From: Gnetum montanum
Lineage: Eukaryota > Streptophyta > Gnetopsida > Gnetales > Gnetaceae
Length of the DNA stretch: 64,000 bases
Direction: 5' to 3'
NCBI GenBank assembly: GCA_015680685.1
Contig: MNCI01037820.1
Span: 288,438 to 352,437 of the forward strand
The stretch's first letter is position 1. Each line of letters begins with the position of its first letter. Of the stretch, positions 35,901 to 49,380 are shown piece by piece. The notes beneath the pieces are model-generated. The model was given only the letters and a program-made list of their open reading frames with translations. It was not told the DNA's origin and did not search any database. The translations under genes were made by a program, and so were the position numbers.

Positions 35901-37107
35901 CCACTCATAGTGAATTCTTTTCTTAAGTAAGTATTACATGGGTTGTAACTTATCCGTAAGCCTATCAATAAACCTATAGATAAATTGCAATTTATCTTGC
36001 AACCCCTGAAGCTCCTTAAGGTTGGTTAGTGTTGCCAAGTTGGATATGACCTTAACCTTGTCAGGATCGACATGTATTCTTGCTTTGGATACTACAGAGC
36101 TAAGCATCTTATCAATTTTGATGCCAAAGACAAACTTCTTGGGGTTAAGCCTACACTCATACTTAAGGCATTTTTTAACCACAAGGTTAAGGTCATTTGC
36201 ATCATTATCAGCCACTTTGAACTTAATGGCTAAATCATCTATGTGGTCATTGCAAATCCTAACATATAATCACTAAATATATACATCATAGGTCTTTGGT
36301 AGGTTGCTTCTACATCCTTTAGGCCAAAGGACATCATGATGTACCAAAAGGTACCCCAAGGAATCATGAAGGTCATACTAAGTTGATGTTTTGGGTTCAT
36401 TTTAATTTGATTATATCCCAAGAACCCATGATGAAGGATAATAAGGAATGCCTAGTCATAGTATCAATAAGTTGTTCAATACTAAGAAAAGGAAAATCAT
36501 CCTTGATGGTTACCTTATTTAGGCCTTTCAAATCTATGTAAATATGTATACTCCCATTTTTCTTAGGGACTACTACTATGTTGGATACCCATTCTATGTA
36601 ATTGATGTCTCTTATAAAACCAACTTGATATAGTTTTGTGATCTCATTACGAACTGCTAAGAGGAAATTAGGGCTAATCTTGGAAAATTTTTGTTTAATT
36701 GGTCTAACAGTAGGATCAAGTATGATGATATGTTGCACTAGGCATGGGTTAAGTCTTGGCATATCTTCATGTGACTAGGAAAAGGATTTAATGTTGTCCT
36801 AAGGGACCTTGGTAATGTTTTGAGCATACTGAGGTTTTAGTGAGGACCTTAGTTTTAGTGTTTTCTCCCCACAATTATGTGTCATGATAGGAACCTCAAC
36901 TAAAGAGTCCTTATTATTTTTGCTAGCCTCAAGGTCAAGGGTTTTGACTAGGTTTTCAAGCCACTCTAGAGGTTTCTCTATTGAGGCTACATGGTTGACA
37001 AGACTCTTAGGCTCAAAATCTAGGTAATTAAGGTTGATACATCATTCAAAATCATAATGAGGTCTACTTAGGTTCAATAGTAAGCTGATTTGCTTCCAAG
37101 TGTCCAT
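35901..37107 (-). pseudogene. reverse transcriptase of element C
   Basis: The readable minus-strand frame starts near 37107 (MDTWKQISLLLN). It goes through LQPQYA-like text to DMPRLNPCLVQHIIILDPT (36765-36710), VVPKKNGSIHIYIDLKGLNK (36570-36510), LLSFIMGS, GYNQIKMNPKHQLSMTFM (36420-36365) and FGLKDVEATYQRPMMYIFSDY (36330-36270). The catalytic box is HIDDLAIK (about 36245-36225; normally YVDD). FVFGIKIDKML and LKELQGLQDKLQFIYRFI follow. Element B encodes the same order (DMPGLDPRIVQHNIILDP, YVDDIVIKS). The box change and stops make it inactive. Confidence 0.88.
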
Positions 37108-37699
37108 ACTCTAATAATATATATCAACCATAAGCACATTAAGTAGCACCTAAGTAAAATGAGAAAATAATGCCAAATTGATATAAAATATGCTAGCCAC
37201 TATGCATGGATCAATCAAAACATGCTATTTCATGGTTAAACAATGTGCAAAAAAGGTCAAAAAAGGTTATAAGATATATAAGAAGAAAAATAACCTATGA
37301 AAAAGGCTACATAATGTCAAATAAAGGCCAAATGATGGGAACACTTGGTGGAATAGGATCAAGTGATGCTCCAATAATGATAAAAGTTAATTATGGAGAA
37401 TAAGGTCAAAAAAAGTTGAAACAGAATGAAAAAAGGCTAAACCAATGAATGTAGGAAACATAGGATAAAACATGGTTGACTATTATTACACTTTGCTAGT
37501 TTTTGACCTTAGTAGGCCATATGATGATTACATGGTATCAAGTAATGGTCAAACCCCATTACCTAACACCAATCAAAGGTTAAACAAGGTCAAATAAAGC
37601 CACAAGAGAGAGAATAACGTAAATACGATGAAACTATGATTACATTTTATCACTTTTAGGCTTTAGTAGGCCATATGATGGTTACATGATGGTCAATCC

Positions 37700-40600
37700 C
37701 CACTAAATGACACTAATTAGAGGTCAACTAAGATTTATCGAAGTAAAAAAGATTTAGATTTTGCTAGATTTAGGCCTTATTGGGCCATAGTAGAGGTCCA
37801 CAGGGATGCTAGCTATGTTTGGACACATGATGGGGCCATTTCAGGGTTGTTTGGAAGCAAAACTAACACCTTTTGATGTGACTACATTGTACTCTACAGG
37901 TGATTACGCTAGCTATTGTAGTTAGACTAGGCCCTAGCGTAGTTGGCATTAGTAGGTAATTTCCCAAGTTCATCATGGCTAATTTTTTATTCTTGATGAT
38001 CAATATGACTAGCACTATGAATTAGGGTTAATAATTGGTGGATTTTGACATCATTTTCACCTTCCAAAGGTTAGAAATGAGATCAAAATTGGTGGCTACC
38101 CTAGGACTATGATAGTCGACATAGTTAAGGTTACCCCAGCATCGTTGCATAGGAAAAATGGGTTTATGGGGTTCCAGAACTGCCATTAGTGTTTCATTGC
38201 CTTCCTAGGATAGCATAAGGTCTAAGAAGAGCAAGATATGTGATTTGGAGGTCAAAATAGACTTTAGAAGGTTGATTTTTGGTATCAACACCTCATGACT
38301 ATGCTGGCCATCATAGTTGAGGGTTTCCCTAGTGTAGGAAGACTAAAATCTAGGTTTTCCATGGTTGAGTAAGACCCAACTATAGCTAGCTTTAGGGTTT
38401 CAAGCTTTTAGGCTCTCAAGATCAAGTTTATTGATTACTTTGAGTGGTTTTACGTCAAAACACCTTAGGATATGGACTACAATGGGACTATGTTGGCTAG
38501 CATGTTCCCATGTCTACCTTAGTGTACTCAAATGGAATCTAGTTTTCCCAAGATCAAAATAAGGTGAAATTGTTATTGGGAAATGTCAATAAGGGTTCTA
38601 GGTATCTTAAGTCAAATTTTTGGCCATTTAGGATGTCAAGATACCAACTGCATCAATTTCTAACCATGACTACATTGGAACTACATTGGTTACCATAGTC
38701 ATGGCTCTCCCTAGCATAGTTAGCTGTGAAATCTAAATTTTGATAGGTTTTCTATAGTTAATTGACATTGTTCTTAGATTGTTTAAGTTACTAGTGTTCT
38801 TGGACATTGTTCTAACTCAAGATGGCTAATTCTAAAGGTTGCTTAGGATTTGAAATAACCATTTTCCATTATGACTATGTTGGCCAACATAGTTGAGCTT
38901 GGCCTCAATATAGATGGGATGAATATGATGTTTCTAGGATCAAAATAAATTGAATTTTCAATTTAGTAAGACTAGCTAGGTTTCTAGGTTTCCAGGTTTC
39001 CAAGTCAAGTTTTAAACAATTTTGAGTGTTAAACTACTAGTCAATGCTTCTTAGGATTATGACTATGCTAGGAATACACTGGGTAGGGTAGTCCCAAGCC
39101 TCCTCAACATAGTCATAAAATGAAAGTGGATTTGGTATAATTCTATGGTCAATTGATTAGGTTTTTAAGTTCTAGATTCAATGGTGTCAAAAACTATGGT
39201 TTTAGGCCTAAAAGTGTTAGTTTTGGTGAGTGTTTTGATGTCACAATGGTCATACACCATTAGACTACATTAACAAGTGTAATCATAGTGTGGATCCAGG
39301 TGTATGATGAGTTCTAACCACTTTCAATTAAGGTTGTAGGGTTTGGAGTTCTTTGGGATGTCTAGAAGGGTCTTGGGGTTGATAGGTGATGAGTGGCGAG
39401 GTACCCCTACACTCAACCATATGAATACGAGCATAGCATGCATGATCTGGTCAAATTCCGTAGACTAAGTGCCTACATGACTCATGGAACACTTAGTGTT
39501 AATCATTCATTATCTTCCCAGACTTACTTGTAGTTGTCACGGTGTATGGTTAAGTAAGTCCGAGGTATATGATTTTTTTTATGTCTTTTTATGTTTTTTT
39601 CTCCTATGCTATTGAGTTGAAGGGTGAAGAGACTAATTACTAACTTTAACTAACTAACTAAATCTAAATTAACCTAGCATTAGCATCTGTTCCCACTTAC
39701 CATTCACACCCTGAACCGATGCAACCTTGATTACCAAACGCTAATCATTGTTGGGATCACTAAGCATAACGCATCTGCTCGAAGTGGTCGTACTGAGGCA
39801 CTTAACTAGGAGAGAAGGATTGAGAGAGATTTAATAACTAATATAGAAATTAAATAATAGATAATAAATAATAGTAAATAAAATCCTAATTAGCCTATTC
39901 CATGCACTGTAAGGTTTATCCAAGAAGCTCGTCTTTATTGCCATACACAAACTTGTGTTCAGGTACAATGTCTGCTCGAATAAAGATCTATTCACTCTAG
40001 AGTTCCTACTACGGTCACATGGAAATTAATCTAGCTTTGGAGTGGAAAATCTACTAGAGTTTCACTATGTTCTAGGACTAGAATGAGGAAACAAGGGAGA
40101 GCCACCTCTTATTTATAGATATGATGATGCACCACAATATCGCGTATGCGGTATTGCAGGGGAAGACGCGATATTGCGTATGCGATATCGCGAGGGATGC
40201 GATATCATGACCCATGCAATATCACGTCCCATTAATAAGATATATTGGGGAGTGAATTTGGCATGTATTTAACTTTTTTAGTATTTTGGAGGATGGACTA
40301 CATTAGGACTAGGATTTCGAGTGTAGTTCCAAGCCTTCCCAACATAGTCCTAACATGAAAATGGAATTTAGTCTTCGTTTCCCTTATAATTCATTAATAC
40401 AAGGTCAAAAAAAGTTCCAAAGAGTTTTTGAGGTCAAAATATGGTAGTCTAGAAGTTTCTATGTATTTTTGGCAATCCATCTTAATCCAGCTATGTTAGG
40501 ACTATGTTGGTTAGCGTATTTAGGGTTACTTCTAGTGTAATCTATGGTGTGGGATGGAATTTAACTCATTATAGATTAGTTGTTTACTACCTCGATGCTA

Positions 40601-41100
40601 CTAGAGGTTCTAGGGTTATGTATAGGTCAAAATGAATCAATTTAAAGGCTCTTTTTTGTATTTAATGGTTATTTCTCGCTTGACTATACTAGGACTACAC
40701 TGGCCAGTGTAGTTAAGGCCTTTCCTAACATAGTCTATGCAAGAAGATTTGGTTTTGATAGCTTTTGATAAGTTTCAAGAAATTATAGAGTTATCAGAGG
40801 TATTGATTAGGGTTTGATGACTATAACTACAATTCTGGATTTGATTGGAAGTTTAGTTGATGGTTGGAGGCATCCTCCTATTAGTGACTATGCTGGCCAA
40901 CATAGTTAGGTTGCTAGTTAGTGTAGTTACTAGGGTTTTTGTCTATCTCATTACCTAGATTCCATTAATGTCAACACTTGGTTTTTTATTTTTGGCATAA
41001 GGTTTCATGACATGGGTGGGTTGATGGAAGGTTGGTTTAGATAGTAATTAGGTTTTGAAACCCATTTCAAGGCTTCTGGGTGCGTGAACCACAACGTAGT
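37700..41100. repeat. degenerate tandem array of about 182-205-bp units with a palindromic core, in element C
   Basis: Units are marked by GACTATGYTGGCCARCATAGTT-like cores; 38876-38891 (TATGTTGGCCAACATA) is a perfect 16-bp palindrome. Core starts (GACTA) are at about 38297, 38486, 38668, 38873, 39061 and 39263, then after an inserted LTR at 40296, 40500, 40682 and 40886. Spacings are 182-205 bp. Weaker copies are at about 37910 and 38110. A second conserved element, CCTAACATAGTC, follows most cores by about 30 bp. The array lies between RT and the antisense gene. The same core recurs in the C LTR U3. Confidence 0.8.
39387..40231 (-). repeat. solo LTR of the D (Athila-like) family
   Basis: The minus strand matches the D LTRs, including GAATGCTTCATGATTC-like, AATAAAGACGAGCTTCTTGG and TATCTATAAATAAG blocks. 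It starts on the plus side with TGATGAGTGG (end of LTR in minus reading). The U3 part (about 40136-40225) holds repeated GCGATATTGC/GCGATATCGC palindromes. No internal sequence is attached, so it is a solo LTR inserted in the array. The right end is uncertain and I could not find a target duplication. Confidence 0.75.
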
Positions 41101-42985
41101 CTCCCTAGGACATTGAAAATCCAAGTGTATTAGGATTATAATTGGCTTACTACTTAGGCGCTTAGTGGGATCCATCTTCAATTTGAGTTTTTTCATGCAT
41201 CAATTTCCCATTAATCTAGCATAGTCCTACTTGCTAATTATGATCATTGAGTTTAGTGGAACTTGGATGAGTGTTTGGAAACCCAAGGTTTTTCAAATGG
41301 GTGCCTAATTTTGGGAGTGGTTTTTTTAAAAACAATTTGCACTAATCATTCTCTTTCCATTAATCTCAAGCTTTATAACATTCTATAAGAGCTCTAAATT
41401 CCTCCTAGCTTATACCACTTTCATCCCTAGCATAGATAATATTTTATACACTAACAGGCTAGCGTTGTTATTTTTGCTATTTCTGGACGTTTTTATGTGT
41501 TTTAGGGCAAAAAAGTAACACCAATTTTGTATTTTTTCATGTTCAAAAGGTTTATATTTTTGATTTTTATGTCCATGGGATTTTAGTACTATTTTTAATT
41601 GTCAAATGAATTTTTTAACCACCTAATTTTGACATATAGTTAATTCTTTACAAATTTTTCTCTAAGACAGTGTATAGTGGGTTTTTAGTGTTGGCGGTTT
41701 TTTCATGATACTTTGGCTTTTTTTTAGATAAAAAATGGTGAAGAAGTTTTTTAAGGTTTTGGAATTTTAGTTTTTTTAAATAATTCCAATGGCTATAGAA
41801 TCACTAAATTTTGATATGTAGCTAATTTTTGATGAGGATTTTTCCTAAACTCGTGCGAAGTAGGGTTTTGCTCTTACAATTTGGTTCATGTCACTTCAGC
41901 ATATTTTTTTGCAAAAATGGCTAGGAATATTTATGTTTTCTAGTTTTTTTAGTTCATTTTTTAAGGATTCTATGCCTATAGAATCACTAAATTTGGTTAT
42001 GTGGTTGATTTGTAGTAAATTTGTTTTGTAATCTAGTGTCAAAGTGTTTTCTTTTTTTTTGGTCATTATGGTATACCGTTGTGAAGATGGGCAATGTTGA
42101 CCGTTTAGAAAATTTTTTTAGCCAAATTCCAAACGTCCTATGCATGCTCCTAGGTGTTATGGAGGGTTTGGAAGTTGTTTCACAAGTTTAAAAAAAATTT
42201 GATAATTTTTATCAATAATATACTATGGCTGTTTTCCATAGTTTTGGGTTGTGTAGTTTTTGGTGGAATGTTGTCATGGTTTTGGTTGGTGTTTTAAATT
42301 TTCTCTAAAATTGAAACCTAAACATAGATGTAAAATCCTATTGAATTTTATGTCTACATAATTCCTAATCTTAGAAAAAAGGTTTTAGCTCTAATATGTC
42401 ATTTTCAGTTAAGTGTAAACTATTTTGTACAGTTGTAGTTTTGGCCATGAAAACTACAAATCTTCTTATCTATACAAGAAATGGTGGTGTTGGTGTTTTG
42501 TTTTATTATTATGTTTAAAGGTTTATAAATTTTTTTACATGTTGCTATTTTTTAGTTCTAAATAGTGATTTTGGATTTTTAGTAAATTTCAACTAGCCTT
42601 CCTAGAGTTTTTTCTATGGCTAATTTCACCGTTAACTAGGATGCTTGGTAAACTTTTTCCAAATTCAAATTGGTGTTTTAAGTATTGTAGTTGGTACAAG
42701 ATAGTTTGCATGTTTTTGATGTTTCTACACAAAATAATTTTCCATTTTTATGCATATCTTAGCATGAAAATTACCATTAGTTGTTGGTAGGTCACTTGGT
42801 TGTACATGAATTTTAGTTGAAAGTTGGTCCTAGTTTTGATTTTTTTTTAAATGTTGTAACTATGGTTTGGTTCTTTGTTTTGAAATTTCAATGTTGATAG
42901 TAAATTTATTGTACTTTTTGCTATTTAAAGTTTGGTTATATTTGCTTATGGTAGTTCAAGATTGTAATAGTGGTTATTGTTGTGT
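41100..42985. other. AT-rich non-coding part of element C before antisense exon 2
   Basis: T-rich sequence with no recognisable domain. By analogy with B it should contain intron 1, and possibly exon 1 and the promoter of the antisense gene, but I could not identify exon 1. Confidence 0.45.
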
Positions 42986-42989
42986 GTAG

Positions 42990-45900
42990 GGCCTTCCTTA
43001 AGCCCATATTAGTGGTGATCAAGCTAGTGGGATTTCTTTGTTGCATCCACACCTCATGGTCAAACACCCCACCTACCCACATGACTTTGGAGTGTGGCTC
43101 CTTATGGTTTAGGCTAGGGGCACAAGCATTCCTGGCCTTTTGACTACAAAACTTTAGTGTGATGATATGGTCATACTTATCAACCTATACATTTGCCATC
43201 ATTATTGAGACCTTGTTACCCTAGTCATCAAGCTTGATAATCAAGTTCATAGAAGATGATACTTATACATGCATGGAAGGTGAGGTGCTTGATAGAACTC
43301 ATACAAGGGGGACTAGTAAGCTATCTAGGATTTGGGACATGATAGAGTTCAACTTGTATAATGTTAATAACACTTTGCTAATTGGTCATTGGGCCCATAA
43401 AATATTTTAAAACCATCCTAGTATTGTTTACCATGTGGAAGGGTAAGCATGGATATAAGTTTTTATTTTTGGCTACTTTAGTTATTGGGTTTACTACGCT
43501 ATTTGGTTTTAATATTTTTTTTGCTTGAATTAGTGTACTTGTAGGTACAGGATGGATGACAAGGGGTTTATCAAGAGTGATTATCTCCTACCCTTAGCCC
43601 AAATAGCATTGGATGATTTTTCCGAAAGCCCCATACTGAGGCTTGCAATGGTGGAGCAACTAAGAGGTGACCTAGGAAGGTACACCACACATCACTTTAA
43701 AGCCTACCAAAAATGCATAGACATTAGTATAGCACATTGTTGATGGGATAAATCAAATCTTACGCACATACCCATTACATACTCCTTGCAACCATCTTCT
43801 AGCAAGAAAGGTAAAATTTTTTTTTTTGTTTTTATTTTTTATTTTCATGTTAATGTTTTCATGGTTGTATGATTGTAGGCTACTTAGGGTTTAAGTGTCT
43901 AAACAATTTTATTGGCTATGTTTGGTTATAAATTTGACTTTAATGTTGTTATACTTGTTATTCTTTCAATTTTACATGCCCATGCCTAAGCTAATTGGCC
44001 TTGTTTTTTATTGTAGATGCTAGCACCTCCTCCACCATCACACTTATCATTTTAGGATGCTTTGAGGAGACTTTGATCCTTAAGTATGGGGAGGTGGATT
44101 CACTACAAAAATTTTTGGCTAGAAAGGTGCCTAGATAAATTCAAGAAAACATTGCTAATATAGGTTTACATGATCTATTCATGGCCCCTAACCCCATTGT
44201 TCCTACTCTTGAGATGGTGAACACCATCAATTCCTTTGACTAAGGAGTTAATAAGTTCATCACTCGAGTTCATGGTGTGTTTATCATCTTGTCCATCAAT
44301 GACTCCACCTTTAGTGACCTCTTTGGAATTTCTCATAAAGGCATAAACATTGTCACTAAGACAAGTAAAAATATGGAGCACTGAGAGGAGGTGGAGGAGT
44401 GTCTAGGCACTCATTGTGATCATAAGGATTTTTCTCCTAAATAATTCAAGGTTGAAGAGGCCAAGGAGTCATATCCCTTGTTTTTCTCTTGGGGGTTTCC
44501 CAAGCTATTGTCATAGGGTAAGATCATGAAGGTTGAGTAGGAATGGATCATGAAGAAGGTCCCTTTGGGGGGGTGCTCATTTTAATTGATCTAGTCACTT
44601 GGTCTTCAAGCTACGTGGTGAAATCCATAAACTTCATGACAACCTGACAACGAAATGTCACATGCATTATGTGTTCTTTGTAGCATATCTAAGGAGGTTT
44701 GTGAAGTTCCTGGTGGTGAGGAAGAATGGAAAATGGGTAAGCCAAGATCCATCCCAACTCTTCAAGCCATGGGTTAAACATGTTTATCCCATTATGAAGG
44801 CTCAAAATTAGTAAAATGATGTCAAGGAGTCACTGTCTATTACCACTAAGGGACTTACTGGTAGGAATTGTATTTTCCCTGAGAACATGGGATTTGAGTC
44901 CTAGGTTGAATGTGGATACATTGATCAGGCCAAGACATTGTAGGCTAAAGCTAAAGGTTCAACTAAAGTCAAATTGAAGAGGCAAATGGTTAAAGGGGGA
45001 GTACTAGTTATCAAGCAACCTTTTAACAGGAGGTTCACAGTGAGACTTGGCCCAACATGCATCGTAGTCAAGAGTATTGTTTAATTTTTTTTAATTGCTT
45101 TACATTATTATGTTTTATGTTATATTACTATATTTTTATTGTGTTTTATGTAAGATATGCTAAGTGATACCATGTTTTGCTCTTATTGTTCCTATAGGCA
45201 AACAATAAGAGTTAGTAGCCCAAGTGGTAGTAATAGAGGTGGAGCAAAAATGCCTAGAGAAGGAGCTTCTACAATGATATGAAGATGAGGGGTTATCCAA
45301 TGTTTCATTAGATGACTTTGAGGCCATATTCAATCCTTCATATCTAGGTGAACCCCTTTTCATCATTTGAGAGGATGCTTCAGGTACGTATGTGTTTGTT
45401 TCATTTATTTAAGTTATGTTGTTTTATGATTAATCTTGTTCTTAATTTTTTGTTGGTTAGTATGCTTGCCTTAGCTACAAAGTGTCAATCCACAGCCTCT
45501 ACCTCCATGTTTTACATGTAGCCATGGGTGGATACTCTAGATAATAGGGAGTTCATGCAGGGATTGGCTGAGGAAATGATTGATCAGTTGCACCAAGTTG
45601 CTCCTAATATGGATATGTACACTTTAAGGTTGTATCATTTTAGTTATTCTATTTTTTTTATTCTTTTGCTATTTACTTACTTCTTATTTTTGCTTATGTT
45701 TTGTTGTTCTTAGTACCTAGGCTTAGATGGGATCCCAATCGCCTCGTTGAGATTGATGCCTTAACCGACCTACCCTCATATGTAGAGAATGTACCACACA
45801 AGTTTTATGAAAGTGCCACTAATTATGCATTTTCATGCATCAAAACTTCATGGGAAATTGAACCTTCTAATGAGTTCCTATGGGAACGCATTGTAACATT

Positions 45901-46680
45901 GAAAAAAGAAAATAAGAGGCTGGTTGAGGCTAATAGGAATATCAATGATGGTAAGGAATTTGTGGAGGCCTGAGTGGCTAACAAGAGTTCCTTGCAACCC
46001 AAAGAGATTGAATGGACATGATACTATAATGTCATCCATGGAAAGGTTTCCCTTACCAAGGAGGTTACAGAATAGAAGCTGCAAATGGACTTGCTAGCGC
46101 ACAAGGCCAAGGAGTGGAGAGACTATTGTGTTTGGGTTATTGAGTGGGGACAAGCACAGAAGGACCACAAGAAGAAATATAAGATTGAAAATGAAGCTTA
46201 CCTTAAGTGATTAAAGGAGGAGTCCATCAAATAGTAAAAGTTAGAGATGTTCATAAGGGGGGTTCAAGTATTGAATGTCTTCAAACTATTTGAAGGTATC
46301 CTAACTATGGTTGGATTCCTACCTCCTTAGGTCTCTATTGCTTTTGGAGAGGTGACTATTAGGATGCTATCATAGGAGCCACCCACATGGATGAAAATTG
46401 ATAACTACAGCACCCTACTAGACATTAATCTTGGTAAGCTGGATTTGGTCCACATGACCAAGGAATAGATCCTTCATTGTTTGGAGGTTCATCTTTAGAA
46501 TCTCCTACTAGAAGATGTTAATCCTGATCCCTCCTAGGTTTTCTTATCTTATTTGTTTTAGCATAATTTAGTTTAATTTATTTTAAGTGATAGTTCATGA
46601 TTCAATTATATACTTTGTTAAAGGTAAAGGTACCAAGTAACACTGATGACCCTAGCAGAGAAGTTGAAAGTGCTCCTTAG
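42990..46680 (+). pseudogene. antisense multi-exon gene carried by element C (exons 2-8)
   Basis: Homologue of the gene at 55725-60535, opposite in strand to the C polyprotein. Exons: 42990-43442, 43551-43810, 44017-about 45063, 45198-45383, 45461-45616, 45714-46537 and about 46624-46680. Each junction has GT and AG (for example AAAG/GTAAAA and TTGTAG/ATGC around 43811-44016). Matches to B by exon: exon 2 KPILVVIKLVGFL (B KPFLLVVELVGVL) and YNVNNTLLIG (B YHVNNTLFLA); exon 4 FITRVHGVFI (B YITRIKGVKI) and FVKFLVVRKNGKWV; exon 7 RLRWDPNRLVEIDAL (B KLKWDPSEAICIDSL) and VSLTKEV. A coiled coil is likely in exon 7. Many stops occur. Function is unknown. Confidence 0.87.
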
Positions 46681-46989
46681 CTACCTCTAGTAGCCCCTTA
46701 GTACCATCTATTGATAATTGCCTATGGTTGTTTCATTTATTATGGTTGATGATATTATTGATGTTGTGATGCATTGGCTAGTGTTAACCATTTGATTAGT
46801 TTTTTATTTCATGTATTGTTTAAACTTTTTTCACACTATGTGATAAGCATTTAAGCTATTATTATTTTAAATTTTAAATTTTGGTTTATGTGATCTAGTG
46901 TGATATGTTTGATATATATTTAATAATTATGTTTTTTGTTTATGTCATAGGTTATGTTAGTTAACTTATGCAATTTTGATTGCTTATAA

Positions 46990-47480
46990 AAGGTTGTTAG
47001 TTAGCTCAACTAAGGCCTCCCCAAGATAAGGTTGAACCCTTGTGTTTCCTCCACTATTAAGAAATTGGTTGTTGTGGAGAATTGTTCCCCTACTAAAAAA
47101 TCTAAAGTAATTGAGCCTTTTATGACTACCTAAGATTCATTGATGGGCATAAGAGTGGTTGTTGGAGTATGTCACATTTGTTCAATTAAGTCTAGACATT
47201 CTACAATGATGTAAGGCATTAAAATTGTTGTGACTCCATCATCACCATGCACTCTATGCACTTTATACTATCTTATTCTACTGGTTATGAAAAGGGGAGC
47301 CCTAGTTATCTTGCCATCTTAGGGATTGGTTTTGACTTCGCTATTATGAAACATGAACTCCATTGGCCTCATTTATTCCTTTGGTAAAGGTGGTACCATC
47401 ATTACATGGATGGACTCTTCACTAATAGGGATATCCTCACTAACAAGAATAGAGGTTAACATCTTGACTAATGTTTGAGC
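46990..47480 (-). pseudogene. protease remnant of element C
   Basis: The minus strand encodes VKMLTSILVSEDIPISEES (about 47470-47415; B has VQMLTSIPVSENLPADEPS). VHRVHGDDGVTTILMPY (about 47255-47200; B HRVHVDDGAATNVVPY), then GFNLILGRP (about 47045-47020) follow. The frame then falls apart. It ends about 0.3 kb before the 3' end of the antisense gene, so the two are tail to tail, as in B. Confidence 0.82.
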
Positions 47481-47499
47481 TTCAGAACTCATCAGAATA

Positions 47500-49380
47500 A
47501 ATGAGATGGGAGTGGGCTTCAACAAACCTAGTTCCTTCTATGCATTGGCCTATTTATTATCATTGTTTTTATGCTTTGGCACAAGCTTCTTACATTATTT
47601 TCTTGATGAGTTTTAGTTATTATTAAATGGTTGTGAAGATGCCATTGCATTGGCCATTATGAAAGAATGTTTTTTAGTTGTAAGAGCAGGTTTGGTTTTG
47701 GCTTCAATGCAAGTGGGAACCTTGGTCATAAAAAGATCCTTAGGAGGCATAGTTAATACTATTCTTACAACAAAAGGAGGCCTTGAGCTCACTAAATTTG
47801 AAGGATCCCTCTCATTGCAAGGACGTACCCATATCATGAACGACTCCCATGCAAGTCTAGAGTTGTTGGTTGCATTGAATGTTGTGATAGTATATGGACT
47901 ATTGTTGCCATTCAATGGGTCTTTATAGATCTACATAGATTGATTTTGTAGTTTAACTAGGTTTTAAGCATCAATGAGCAACTCGTACTTGTCTATCATG
48001 TCCTATAGCTCATTCGTGAGTGCTAGGAAAAAGTCAATGTCATGACTTGGCAGTTGATGGTTGTTGCAAAAGTAGTCAAGTTTGAAGTATTTAGGTATCA
48101 GTGGATCATCCTTGATTGCAAGAGAGATTTTTGGATATCTCGCATAGCCTATAATGTCTTTGGTGTGTATTTTTGTTCATTTTTTGTAGTGAATTCTTCC
48201 ACTCTTTAATAGTTGATCAATGAGTTTTGATGGCTTTAACGATAACCTAGTATACTTCAATTGGTCTTCTCATTCAAAGTTAGGCCCTATGGTAGTTGAT
48301 GCAGAGGCCTTAAAAGTTAAAGATTGATTGTTGTTGGTAGGGACATTAGGTTGATTGGTCTTAGGTCCTTGCATGGTCATTTTGTTGTTGTTGTTGGTTA
48401 CTATGGCCATGATTGTGTTGTTTTGCCTTCCCCTCTCATCTTTTTATGAATGTTGATTCTTGTATGCCATGTAGAAGGGTTCATGGCTAGTGTTAGACAC
48501 AACCTCTATGTTCTTTGTTTGTGAAAAGAATTTGCTAAGTGACTATGGTTCTAGGTAATATAGTTTTGACTTAATAAATTCATTAATTTCCCCCTTGAAA
48601 ATAGTGATAAGGTAGGCTTCTACTATAGGTTCTAGAATCTCATGAAGGAGAGCATTCCATTATTGTATGAATTTTTGCATGGGCTTAAGGGATTCCTACT
48701 TTACCTTCATTAGTTGGTCAAGAGTCATGTAAAGTTTCAATTTGTACTTGAAATGGTTAAAAAAGTATGAAATTAAGTCTTCAAGAAAGGATATGGATCC
48801 TCTTGGCAATGCATGATACCAGTCCAAGGTTTTCCCATTAAGGACATAGGGAATATTTGCATTATGGTATGTGGCCAAGCCTGTAGTAATAGGCACTTGA
48901 AATAGAAGGTTATGAAGTGGACATTTGGGTATCTTTATCATTGTACTTGGTGAATTGGGAAATGGGTATGCCCGATGGAAGAATTATTGGTGGAATAGTA
49001 GGATTATGAAATCATCTTGGTGGAAGTTCATTATCTTAACTATTTGGCTTATGGATTCTTTAAGCTTCTATAACTATTCTATCAAGTCTTTGATCATTTG
49101 AAATGCAAGCTTGGATTTTCATGCAAATATAGTTTTAGTGCTCTTCATTAAGCACAAAAAAATCTAGGATTTTTCCTCATAGCCTAAGCAATTGTGTACA
49201 CCTGGCTATAGTAGGGTCTCTAGGATAATAGATCCTTACTCCATCCTTGTCAAATGTCATGTTGACCATGTTGATGAAAAAAATAGTGGACTTATCAAAA
49301 TAACTTTTCAAAAACATTAATTTTTTCCTTTTACTATTTTTGGTAAAAATATTGTAAGTTGGGATTTCCCAATAATGCAA
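47500..49380 (-). pseudogene. gag of element C
   Basis: Minus-strand Gag remnant. N-terminal RCTQLLRL and LNEEHxNYICMKIQA (about 49200-49110) match B SLRLQGRN and AQEQYNFVCVKIQ. The capsid-like part KTLDWYHALPRGSISFLEDL is at 48835-48775 and keeps the tryptophan lost in A and B. FKYKLKLYMTLDQLMKV follows. A glycine- and serine-poor tail to 47500 contains PFVVRIVLTMPP (about 47770), like the repeated PFVIRVP of B. The proline-rich segment of A and B is short here. The gene is decayed and is cut upstream by B. Confidence 0.8.

Noticed and set aside
39382-40240. Target-site duplication for the solo LTR.
   Set aside because: ATAGG on the left has no clear partner on the right, and the right LTR end is uncertain.
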